In this document: positions 8,310 to 16,075 of the stretch, one piece after another
Numbering within the stretch: position 1 is the stretch's first letter
Layout: every line of letters starts with the position of its first letter
NCBI GenBank assembly: GCA_042091495.1
Contig: JBELHJ010000023.1
Location: 1 to 37,726 of the forward strand
Reading direction: 5' to 3'
Source of the DNA: JBELHJ01 sp042091495
Lineage (GTDB): Bacteria; Bacteroidota; Bacteroidia; Flavobacteriales; Flavobacteriaceae
DNA: 37,726 nt
Notes under the pieces: model-generated
Database searches by the model: none
Told to the model about the DNA's origin: nothing
The model's input: the letters and a program-made list of their open reading frames with translations, nothing else
Translations under genes and position numbers: made by a program

Positions 8310-10862
8310 ATGGATGATAATTTTTCTCCAAGAGTAAAAGATGTAATTGCATATAGCAAAGAAGAAGCTTTAAGGTTAGGTCATGATTTTATTGGCACAG
8401 AACATTTAATGCTTGGTCTACTTCGTGACGGCGATGGAAAAGCTATTAATATTTTGAACACTCTCAAAACAGATTTGCAACAGCTAAGGCTAAAGGTTGA
8501 AAATATTAACCCTTCAACACCTTCAAATTCATCAACAATTAGTGATAAAAAAAATCTACACTTAACTAGGCAAGCTGAGCGTGCTTTGAAAACAACTTTT
8601 TTAGAAGCAAAGCTTTTTCAAAGTTCGTCAATCAATACTGCACATTTATTGTTGTGTATTTTAAGAAATGAAAATGACCCCACTACAAAACTTTTAAATA
8701 AATTAAAAGTTGATTATGATAACGTAAAAGACCAATTCAAGCTTATGATTTCAAACGAAGAAGAATACTTAAATACCCCAAAAGCAGAATCTTTTCCTGA
8801 TGATGAAATGAATGAAGATTCTGGTTCAAAAGAAAACCCATTCAACCAATCATCTACAACTAGTAAAAAATCTAAAACACCCGTATTAGATAATTTTGGA
8901 AGAGATTTGACTGCTTTAGCTGAAGAGAATAAACTAGATCCTGTAGTTGGAAGAGACAAAGAAATTCAACGTGTATCTCAAATACTTAGTAGAAGAAAGA
9001 AGAATAATCCATTACTAATTGGAGAACCAGGTGTTGGTAAGTCCGCTATTGCAGAAGGCCTAGCTTTAAGGATAGTTAAAAGAAAAGTTTCTAGAATACT
9101 CTTTAATAAACGTGTTGTAACTCTTGATTTAGCAAGTTTAGTAGCAGGCACAAAATACAGAGGACAGTTTGAAGAGCGCATGAAAGCTGTTATGAATGAA
9201 CTTGAAAAAAATGACGACATTATATTATTTATTGATGAGATTCACACTATTGTTGGTGCTGGTGGTGCTACAGGAAGTTTAGATGCATCTAATATGTTCA
9301 AACCTGCTCTAGCAAGAGGAGAAATTCAATGTGTAGGCGCTACAACTCTTGATGAATACAGACAATATATTGAAAAAGATGGTGCTTTAGAAAGACGTTT
9401 TCAAAAAGTTTTGGTTGAACCAACCACTATCGATGAAACCATTCAAATTCTAAACAATATCAAAACTAAATATGAAGAACACCATAATGTAGATTATACT
9501 CCAGAAGCCATCCAAGCTTGTGTGAAGTTAACCAACAGATATATGACAGATAGGTTTCTTCCGGATAAAGCTATTGACGCTTTAGATGAGGCCGGATCTA
9601 GAGTTCACATTACAAATATTGATGTACCAAAGCAAATTCTTGAGCTTGAACAACAATTAGAACAAGTTAAAGAGACGAAAAACTCTGTGGTCAAAAAACA
9701 AAAATATGAGGAAGCTGCCAAATTACGTGATGATGAAAAACGTCTTGAAAAGAATTTAGCTTCAGCTCAAAAAAAATGGGAGGAAGAGACGAAATTAAAC
9801 AGAGAAATTGTGAGTGAAGATAATGTTGCTGATGTAGTTTCTATGATGACCGGTATTCCTGTTAATAGAATAGCTCAAACAGAGATTAACAAGTTAGCGC
9901 AACTACCAAATCTAATTAAAGGTAAAATTATTGGTCAAGACCAAGCAGTAAGTAAGGTTGTTAAAGCTATACAAAGAAATAGAGCTGGGTTAAAAGATCC
10001 TAATAAACCCATCGGTTCATTTATATTTTTAGGTCAAACAGGTGTTGGTAAAACACAATTAGCTAAGATTTTAGCTAAAGAACTTTTTGACAGTGAAGAA
10101 TCGCTTGTGAGGATTGATATGAGTGAGTATATGGAAAAGTTTGCTATTTCAAGATTGATTGGTGCCCCTCCAGGTTATGTCGGTTATGAAGAAGGAGGTC
10201 AACTAACAGAAAAAGTGAGACGCAAACCATATGCAGTTATACTTTTAGACGAGATTGAAAAAGCACATCCCGATGTTTTTAATATGTTATTACAAGTCTT
10301 GGATGATGGCTACCTTACTGATAGTTTGGGTAGAAAAATTGATTTCAGAAATTCAATTATAATAATGACATCTAACATTGGGGCACGTAAACTTAAAGAT
10401 TTTGGGCAAGGTGTTGGTTTTGGAACTTCTGCAAGAGAAGCCCAAGCAGCTGATAATGCAAAGAGTATTATTGAAAATGCACTTAAAAAAGCATTTGCTC
10501 CAGAATTTCTTAATAGGATCGATGATGTTGTTGTATTTAATACCCTAGAAAAAGAGGATATTGACAAGATTATTGATATTGAACTTGAAAAATTACTTCT
10601 ACGAATTAAAAACCTAGGCTATAAACTAACCATTTCTAAAACAGCTAAAAATTACATTGCCGAGAAAGGTTTCGATAAACAATATGGCGCGCGACCACTA
10701 AAACGTGCTATTCAGAAATATGTTGAAGACCTATTAGCTGAAGAAATCATAAATTCTTCATTAAAGGAAGGTGATTCAATTAATTTAGATTTAGATAAAA
10801 AAAGTGACGAGCTTGTCTTAAACCTTTTAAACAAGAAAGAAGAAAAAGAATCAAATCAATAA
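8310..10862 (+). CDS. clpC: ATP-dependent Clp protease ATP-binding subunit ClpC
   Basis: An 850-residue class I Hsp100 unfoldase that feeds substrates to ClpP. Order: double Clp N repeat (about 1-145), a Ser/Asp/Glu-rich linker (about 150-195), AAA+ domain 1 with Walker A GEPGVGKS (238-245) and Walker B ILFIDE (305-310), a UVR-type coiled middle segment (about 445-490), AAA+ domain 2 with Walker A GQTGVGKT (575-582) and Walker B VILLDE (643-648), and a C-terminal D2-small domain. Pore loops KYRG and GYVGYEEGG are present. GQGVGFG carries the VGF tripeptide used by ClpC to dock on ClpP. The short middle segment separates it from ClpB. It is divergent from gyrA across 254 bases in which I saw no convincing exact promoter. 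It ends in a strong terminator. Confidence 0.96.
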   Translation: MDDNFSPRVKDVIAYSKEEALRLGHDFIGTEHLMLGLLRDGDGKAINILNTLKTDLQQLRLKVENINPSTPSNSSTISDKKNLHLTRQAERALKTTFLEAKLFQSSSINTAHLLLCILRNENDPTTKLLNKLKVDYDNVKDQFKLMISNEEEYLNTPKAESFPDDEMNEDSGSKENPFNQSSTTSKKSKTPVLDNFGRDLTALAEENKLDPVVGRDKEIQRVSQILSRRKKNNPLLIGEPGVGKSAIAEGLALRIVKRKVSRILFNKRVVTLDLASLVAGTKYRGQFEERMKAVMNELEKNDDIILFIDEIHTIVGAGGATGSLDASNMFKPALARGEIQCVGATTLDEYRQYIEKDGALERRFQKVLVEPTTIDETIQILNNIKTKYEEHHNVDYTPEAIQACVKLTNRYMTDRFLPDKAIDALDEAGSRVHITNIDVPKQILELEQQLEQVKETKNSVVKKQKYEEAAKLRDDEKRLEKNLASAQKKWEEETKLNREIVSEDNVADVVSMMTGIPVNRIAQTEINKLAQLPNLIKGKIIGQDQAVSKVVKAIQRNRAGLKDPNKPIGSFIFLGQTGVGKTQLAKILAKELFDSEESLVRIDMSEYMEKFAISRLIGAPPGYVGYEEGGQLTEKVRRKPYAVILLDEIEKAHPDVFNMLLQVLDDGYLTDSLGRKIDFRNSIIIMTSNIGARKLKDFGQGVGFGTSAREAQAADNAKSIIENALKKAFAPEFLNRIDDVVVFNTLEKEDIDKIIDIELEKLLLRIKNLGYKLTISKTAKNYIAEKGFDKQYGARPLKRAIQKYVEDLLAEEIINSSLKEGDSINLDLDKKSDELVLNLLNKKEEKESNQ

Positions 10863-10876
10863 GTTAAGTTTTAAAT

Positions 10877-10903
10877 GCCTACATTTTATGTAGGCTTTTT
10901 TTT
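10877..10903 (+). terminator. clpC terminator
   Basis: GCCTACA, loop TTTTA, TGTAGGC and then eight Ts: a perfect 7-bp stem 14 bases after the clpC stop. It lies between convergent genes clpC and the GH5 gene. Confidence 0.88.
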
Positions 10904-10924
10904 GAGATAATTCTTAATTCAAGG

Positions 10925-12925
10925 TTATTCCTTAAATATTATTTTGGATATTATTTCATCTGTAAACTTAAATTTGAATAGGTATATTCCTGGTTCTAAA
11001 ACAGACAGGTTTTCAACCCTTTGCTTTTCTGACTTTTTAGAAAGAATCAAAGTCCCTGTAACAGAATATATTTCAAGTCCAAATTCACTATTTGAATTTA
11101 CAATTAAAACATCTTTTAAGGGATTAGGGTAAAATTTTAAGTCATTTTCAAAACTTTTTAAGGAAAGATTGGTGTCTGTAATCGTTGTTTGAAACTCATC
11201 AAAAAAATAATCACCAATATGTTTACCAACCATAATTTGAAATTTGTAATTATCATAATATTGATTAATGTCAAATTCAAATTCATACGATTCGAAATTT
11301 TCCGAAAGTATATATTCATCAGAAACAACGTAATTATTTCCTGATGAACCTAATTTAAATCTTAGTTTAATTGGAAGAGCGTTATAAGTTGTAGAACTAC
11401 TATTAGACTTAGCTTTGAATTTGATATTAACAGTCTTACCAATTAAATCTTGTGAATAGTTTTGATTATTTAAAATTACTTTATTAAAATTTGAATTATT
11501 TGTTGCTAGTTGCGATACATTAATTTTTGCGGTATTACCTTCATACACATTATCTGAGGCTTTAAGATATGTGGCAATGGCACCATTATATAGAGATAAA
11601 TTCCATTTATTATCTACACCGCAATCAAAGTCAGGATTTTGAATAAGTAATGGCTCTTGTGAATAACAACCAATTTCTAATAAAGCATCTTTAACCTCCT
11701 CTACCCAATTACCCGAAATTATATTTTGACTATTTGGATGGTCAGTTCTTAAATGAATAGACTTTGTAGATTTGTTGCCCGAACACCAAGCAGAAAATGA
11801 AAAATTATTTTGCATAGCTGAATTAGCTATGAATCTATGATACTCAATCCTATCACTTTCATTTGGCCCCCCAAAAGTACTATTAGTTCCTCCTGTCCAA
11901 TAAACCATACCATTAGAGTTATCAGCACCAAATTCCCCTAAATAAACAGGTACACCTTTAGATTGAGACCAATTCTTAATTTGATTGAATCTCGTGGTAA
12001 TTTGATTTTTAGCATTTTCGGAAAAAGAATATTCATTATACTGTTCTTGAGATGATGCCGTAAAATTAAATGGCTGATAATAATGAAATGTAGCAATTAG
12101 ATTAGAATCAGAATTCAAAACATTATCTGGAATTGTGAAAATGACTTCCCAACTGGTTGCATCTCCTCCTGTAATAATTATTTTTCTGTTAAGATTATTT
12201 GAACCAGTTGACCTAATTACTGAAATAATATCTAGATTTAAAGCATTGATGTCTTCAGCAGATAAATAAAAATAGGGTTCATTAAAAACTTCAAATAATA
12301 AATACTCAGAATAATCTTTAAATCGCTCTGAAATCCCCTTCCAAATAGCTTTAAACTTATTAATATCAGCTTTTCGTTTGGCAGAAGTTGGATGTGTATA
12401 ATAATTAGTACCACCAACAGTTGATTCTGAAAAAGTATACAAAAACTGCTCTTTGAGTTTTGCTCCATGAAAATCAAGTACAGTAACTAAACCTTTAGAA
12501 ATAGACCAATCTATAACTTGTTGTATCCTATCAAGATAGTCTTCATTAACATAATAATCATTAATAGAACCTGTATAATCTCCTTCACTGCCGGCTTGTC
12601 TTGAAAAACAAGAATTATTTTCGCAATTAATTAAATTTGTTAATGTACGTTTGGATCCAGTTACTGAGTAATTTGCTGATAGAAATGAACCTTCAAAAAA
12701 ATCAATAGGTAGTCTAACATTAGTAAAGCCTTGATTAACGAGGTCATCAAAAAAAGTTTCATGAATTGGAAATGCCCAATTACCTTCAGTTGGCGCACTA
12801 AGAACATTACCTAAATTGATTCCTCTTCCCATATTTTCAACAATGTCTTGTGGTGTACTTTGTGAAAATAAAAACGACGAAGAAAATAGAATTAAATAAA
12901 GATATGTGTATAAAAATTTAACCAC
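10925..12925 (-). CDS. secreted GH5 glycoside hydrolase (cellulase-like) with CBM-like and T9SS sorting domains
   Basis: A 666-residue exported enzyme. A signal peptide (about 1-22, ending FLFSQ) is followed by a GH5 TIM-barrel domain (about 25-415). The start GRGINLGNVLSAP is typical of endoglucanase-like GH5. The acid/base is E216 in VFNEPYF and the nucleophile is E331 in YLGEFGAD, with HYYQPFNF and SAWCSG between and after. A beta-sandwich resembling CBM4/9 modules follows (about 425-580). The last ~75 residues (FYPNPLKDVLIV, VTGTLILS, LEPGIYLFKF) match the type A T9SS C-terminal sorting domain, so the protein should cross the outer membrane and be surface-bound or released. Likely substrates are beta-glucans or mannans; subfamily is needed to decide. 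It follows hutH by 26 bases on the same strand. Confidence 0.9.
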   Translation of the reverse strand: MVKFLYTYLYLILFSSSFLFSQSTPQDIVENMGRGINLGNVLSAPTEGNWAFPIHETFFDDLVNQGFTNVRLPIDFFEGSFLSANYSVTGSKRTLTNLINCENNSCFSRQAGSEGDYTGSINDYYVNEDYLDRIQQVIDWSISKGLVTVLDFHGAKLKEQFLYTFSESTVGGTNYYTHPTSAKRKADINKFKAIWKGISERFKDYSEYLLFEVFNEPYFYLSAEDINALNLDIISVIRSTGSNNLNRKIIITGGDATSWEVIFTIPDNVLNSDSNLIATFHYYQPFNFTASSQEQYNEYSFSENAKNQITTRFNQIKNWSQSKGVPVYLGEFGADNSNGMVYWTGGTNSTFGGPNESDRIEYHRFIANSAMQNNFSFSAWCSGNKSTKSIHLRTDHPNSQNIISGNWVEEVKDALLEIGCYSQEPLLIQNPDFDCGVDNKWNLSLYNGAIATYLKASDNVYEGNTAKINVSQLATNNSNFNKVILNNQNYSQDLIGKTVNIKFKAKSNSSSTTYNALPIKLRFKLGSSGNNYVVSDEYILSENFESYEFEFDINQYYDNYKFQIMVGKHIGDYFFDEFQTTITDTNLSLKSFENDLKFYPNPLKDVLIVNSNSEFGLEIYSVTGTLILSKKSEKQRVENLSVLEPGIYLFKFKFTDEIISKIIFKE

Positions 12926-12951
12926 ATGCTAATATATATTTAGTATTAAGA

Positions 12952-14451
12952 TTACACTTTATTAAAATCAAAACGTTGTATAAATTGCTTCGATTTTTCT
13001 ATGATATCGTACATTACTTGGTCTTCGATTAAATAATTAATATCATTCCTGTAATTAGATAATAACAATTGTAAGCGTTTTGAAGTTTTTTGTGGTTTTC
13101 TCAAATCAATGGCTTGAGCAGCACATAGCAATTCGATAGCCAATACGGAAAATGAATTATCTACAACTTTAGAAAGTAAAACTGCAGCATTAGCGCCCAT
13201 GCTAACATGATCTTCTTGACCATTACTTGAAACGATACTATCTACACTTGAAGGAGAGCATAATTGTTTATTTAAACTAACTATGCTAGCTGCAGTGTAT
13301 TGTGGAATCATAAAACCAGAATTTAAACCAGGATTATGAATCAAAAATGCTGGCAAATCTCTTTTACCAGAAACCAATTGAAACGTTCTTCGCTCCGAAA
13401 TATTAGCTATCTCAGCAATTGCAATTTTTAAAAAATCTATAGTTAAAGCAAGGGGTTGTCCATGAAAATTCCCACCAGAAAGAATCACATCTTCTTTTTC
13501 AAAAATATTTGGATTATCAGTAACCGCGTTGATTTCCGTTTCAAAAACACCAGTTACATAGGATATAGCATCTCTTGAAGCACCATGAACTTGAGGAATA
13601 CATCTGAATGAATAAGGATCTTGTACATGAATTTTTGCGGAATTACTAATTGAGCTTCCCTTTAATAATTCACAAATTGTTTGTGCAGTAACTATTTGGC
13701 CTTTATGAGGTCTTATTTTATGAATCAAACTATTAAAGGGTTCTAATCTACAATCAAATGCGTCTAGAGAAAGTCCTCCAACACAATCTGAGATTTTTAT
13801 TAATTGTTGTGCTTTAATAAGATTATAAACTCCATATGCGCTCATAAATTGAGTTCCATTTAATAAAGCTAACCCCTCTTTAGATTTTAGTTCAATCGGC
13901 TTCCAATTAAATTTTTCAAGAATAGACAAAGAAGAAACAATATTACCTTGAAAATTAACCTCACCTAAACCTAATAAGGGCAATGCCAAATGTGCTAATG
14001 GAGCTAAATCACCTGAGGCACCTAATGAGCCTTGTTCATATATAATTGGAAAAACATCGTTGTTATAAAAATCAACTAAACGATTTATAGTGTCAATGTG
14101 TACACCAGAATATCCAAGACTCAATGATTTAACTTTAAGAAGTAACATGATTTTTATTATATCATTTGAGATAATTTCACCACAACCACAAGCATGAGAT
14201 TTAACCAAATTTTCTTGGAGCTGAGATAAATTTGAGTCGGAAATTTTAATATCACATAATGAGCCAAAACCAGTATTAATTCCATAAATTGGATTAGGAT
14301 CTGATGCTAATTTCTTATCAAGATATGATCTGCAAGAAACAACTTGAGATACTGATTCTTCAGACAGTTTGATTTTCAAATTGTTAGAAATTACATAATC
14401 TACGTCAGAAACTGTGAGTTGACTTGAATTTATATAAAACGTTGTTTTCAT
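12952..14451 (-). CDS. hutH: histidine ammonia-lyase
   Basis: A 499-residue enzyme of the aromatic amino acid lyase family, converting L-histidine to urocanate and ammonia, the first step of histidine breakdown. The MIO cofactor tripeptide A145-S146-G147 lies in GSLGASGDLAPLAHLALP. The catalytic Tyr is in YGINTGFG (Y56). H86 in KSHACG and QEDHVSMGANAA favour histidine over phenylalanine or tyrosine as substrate. FHGQPLALTIDFLK and ISERR are also typical. No hutU, hutI or hutG is nearby. The only same-strand neighbour is the GH5 gene downstream. The TlpA-like lipoprotein gene is divergent, 116 bases away. Confidence 0.93.
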   Translation of the reverse strand: MKTTFYINSSQLTVSDVDYVISNNLKIKLSEESVSQVVSCRSYLDKKLASDPNPIYGINTGFGSLCDIKISDSNLSQLQENLVKSHACGCGEIISNDIIKIMLLLKVKSLSLGYSGVHIDTINRLVDFYNNDVFPIIYEQGSLGASGDLAPLAHLALPLLGLGEVNFQGNIVSSLSILEKFNWKPIELKSKEGLALLNGTQFMSAYGVYNLIKAQQLIKISDCVGGLSLDAFDCRLEPFNSLIHKIRPHKGQIVTAQTICELLKGSSISNSAKIHVQDPYSFRCIPQVHGASRDAISYVTGVFETEINAVTDNPNIFEKEDVILSGGNFHGQPLALTIDFLKIAIAEIANISERRTFQLVSGKRDLPAFLIHNPGLNSGFMIPQYTAASIVSLNKQLCSPSSVDSIVSSNGQEDHVSMGANAAVLLSKVVDNSFSVLAIELLCAAQAIDLRKPQKTSKRLQLLLSNYRNDINYLIEDQVMYDIIEKSKQFIQRFDFNKV

Positions 14452-14524
14452 AAATTAATTCGAATTCTTAAATGAATTGTCGCTACCCAATAATACAATA
14501 TTTTGTTAATAATTACATACTGAA

Positions 14525-14554
14525 TTGTATCGCTATAATATTTGATTATTTTTG
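14525..14554 (+). promoter_or_regulatory. promoter for the TlpA-like lipoprotein gene
   Basis: TTG (14525-14527), a 19-base spacer, then TATTTTTG (14547-14554), matching the Bacteroidota -33/-7 pattern. The start would fall near 14561, very close to ATG 14568. This rules out an in-frame ATG at 14472 as the translation start. Confidence 0.42.
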
Positions 14555-14567
14555 GAAAAAAATCCCA

Positions 14568-15599
14568 ATGAAATACATACTACTAGGTTTATCACTTTTA
14601 TCAATTTTTGGATGTGATACTTCCACAAAAGACTATGTTTTGCTTGAAGGTGAAATTAGTAATCCTAACAGTGACTCACTATTAATCAGAAATCAAAATT
14701 TATCAAAGGTTTTACATTTGGATCAAAATAACAGATTTTCTGACACCCTTAAAGTTGAAACCGGTATCTATATGTTATACGATGGTAAAGAGTCGGCATC
14801 TGTCTTCTTGAAAAATGGTTATGAATTAGAAATAATAATAGATACAGAAGCTTTTGATGAATCAATTTCTTTTGAAGGTAATGGTGCTGAACAAAGTAAC
14901 TTTTTGGCTAAAAAAACTCTTTTAGAAGAAGAACTTTTAGATTTAGATGCATTAAGTAGTTTAAATGAATCTGACTTAAAATTAAGATTATCTGAGATTA
15001 AGTCTGAACTTGAAAACTTTTATAAAACAAATTCTAATATTGACTCATTAATTGTGACCAAAGGTTTAAATGAAATTGAGCCTATGTTAGGTTTTTATGA
15101 AAGATATCTTGGAGAGTCAATTGCATTAAAAAAAGCCCTACCGAAAGGTAGTAAATCTCCAGATTTTAAAAATTATGAAAATATTGATGGATCATTAACC
15201 TCCCTTACTGATTTCAAAGGCAAATACACTTACATCGATATATGGGCAACGTGGTGTGGCCCATGCAAAAGAGAAATACCATCTTTAAAAGACCTAGAAG
15301 AGGAATATCACGATAAGAATATTCAATTTGCAAGTATATCTATAGATGATGATCGCTCACACGGAGGTTCATGGGATAAAGCAAAATCAGACTGGAAAGC
15401 TATGGTAAATGATAAAAATCTAACTGGCATTCAGTTATTTGCCCCTAATGGATGGCAAACAGAGTTCATTAGAGCTTATAAAATAAATGGTATCCCCAGA
15501 TTTATTTTACTAGATCCAGACGGCAATATTGTTAATCCAGATGCACCCAGACCATCAAGTCCTAACTTAAAAATATTATTGAAAGATTTAAATATCTAA
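14568..15599 (+). CDS. TlpA/ResA-like thioredoxin-fold lipoprotein
   Basis: A 343-residue protein from ATG 14568. It begins with a lipoprotein signal peptide (MKYILLGLSLLSIFG, lipid-modified C16). An N-terminal domain of about 170 residues, rich in beta strands and then helices, resembles the DUF4369-type region common on Bacteroidota thioredoxin lipoproteins. A C-terminal AhpC/TSA-thioredoxin domain (about 195-343) carries the redox motif W229-C230-G-P-C233 in WATWCGPCKREIP and the cis-proline region NGIPRFILLDPDG. It should act in the periplasm as a thiol reductant or disulfide exchanger, for example in cytochrome c maturation or general envelope redox control. An ATG 96 bases upstream is in frame, but that start would bury the signal peptide. 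The gene appears monocistronic and ends in a hairpin terminator. Confidence 0.88.
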   Translation: MKYILLGLSLLSIFGCDTSTKDYVLLEGEISNPNSDSLLIRNQNLSKVLHLDQNNRFSDTLKVETGIYMLYDGKESASVFLKNGYELEIIIDTEAFDESISFEGNGAEQSNFLAKKTLLEEELLDLDALSSLNESDLKLRLSEIKSELENFYKTNSNIDSLIVTKGLNEIEPMLGFYERYLGESIALKKALPKGSKSPDFKNYENIDGSLTSLTDFKGKYTYIDIWATWCGPCKREIPSLKDLEEEYHDKNIQFASISIDDDRSHGGSWDKAKSDWKAMVNDKNLTGIQLFAPNGWQTEFIRAYKINGIPRFILLDPDGNIVNPDAPRPSSPNLKILLKDLNI

Positions 15600-15604
15600 A
15601 TTTC

Positions 15605-15634
15605 AAAAAGCTACAGTAATTTGTAGCTTTTTTT
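15605..15634 (+). terminator. terminator of the TlpA-like gene
   Basis: AAAAGCTACA, loop GTAATT, TGTAGCTTTT and further Ts: a perfect stem 5 bases after the stop codon. Confidence 0.87.
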
Positions 15635-15635
15635 A

Positions 15636-15888
15636 TTTTTATAAATTACTTTATTGGCTTAGCTTAAATTACGAATTACTTTATTACTGTAAGAGTTTTT
15701 TATTTAGTGCACTAATCCAACCTTATCAACTAACTGATAAATAGATATATTCTACTGATTAATTATTAAAGAATACCACTTTTTAAAGGTATTATTTGAA
15801 AAAATCTTCATAAAAAAGAAAAAAAATTGACTTTTCGTAATTCTTATCGAATTAATAAAAATTAATTTTTTATTACTTATAAATCTAA
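15636..15888. other. non-coding AT-rich region upstream of the thr leader
   Basis: No gene was seen. The block AATTACTTTATT occurs twice (about 15642 and 15675). Otherwise the stretch is AT-rich spacer with poly-A runs. An ORF on the minus strand at 15752-15967 has no family features and is antisense to the leader. Confidence 0.5.
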
Positions 15889-15896
15889 TACTTTTG
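15889..15896 (+). promoter_or_regulatory. -7 box of the threonine operon
   Basis: TACTTTTG is an exact TAnnTTTG box. The predicted start near 15904 lies about 10 bases before the leader ATG at 15914, which would place the leader ORF and terminator in the 5' leader of the thr mRNA. No TTG is seen at -33. Confidence 0.45.
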
Positions 15897-15913
15897 AAAC
15901 GAATTAAGGGACT

Positions 15914-16015
15914 ATGACACACTCTCAAGCTTCCAAAGCACAATTGATTAACACCGCTTCTACGCAAGGTGTATTTTTCACTATCATAATGATTATCACC
16001 CTTTTGGGTGTTTAA
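15914..16015 (+). CDS. putative thr operon leader peptide (33 aa)
   Basis: A short ORF of 33 codons preceded by AAGGG three bases before its ATG. Its end is FFTIIMIITLLGV: codons 23-29 (15980-16000) are Thr-Ile-Ile-Met-Ile-Ile-Thr. Every one of these amino acids derives from homoserine, the branch point made by the thrA product encoded 60 bases downstream. The last codons form the terminator stem at 15997-16010 and the stop (16013-16015) lies in its T-tract. This looks like a leader peptide whose translation senses charged tRNAs, by analogy with enterobacterial thrL. It is a regulatory ORF rather than a protein with its own function. I do not recognise a named family, and the hairpin geometry differs from E. 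coli. Confidence 0.62.
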   Translation: MTHSQASKAQLINTASTQGVFFTIIMIITLLGV

Positions 16016-16020
16016 TTTTT
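15951..16020 (+). promoter_or_regulatory. putative transcription attenuator of thrABC
   Basis: Four short complementary segments occur in order: ACACC (15951-15955), GGTGT (15968-15972), CACCC (15997-16001) and GGGTG (16006-16010), then TTTAATTTTT. Segments 1:2 and 3:4 can pair, 3:4 being an intrinsic terminator with a TTTT loop. Segments 2:3 can pair as an alternative. The Thr/Ile/Met codons lie between 2 and 3 and run into 3, so a ribosome stalled there would cover segment 3 and block the terminator. The mechanism is inferred. Confidence 0.5.
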
Positions 16021-16075
16021 CATATTATATAATCAATTGTACAATCAAATCTTATTTGGACTAATATCATATTAA

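Noticed and set aside
14472..14567. N-terminal extension of the TlpA-like protein
   Set aside because: It would bury the lipoprotein signal peptide that starts at 14568, and the predicted promoter lies inside the extension.
15752..15967. 71-codon minus-strand ORF opposite the thr leader
   Set aside because: Low-complexity Lys/Phe/Ile composition in AT-rich DNA, antisense to the leader, no family features.
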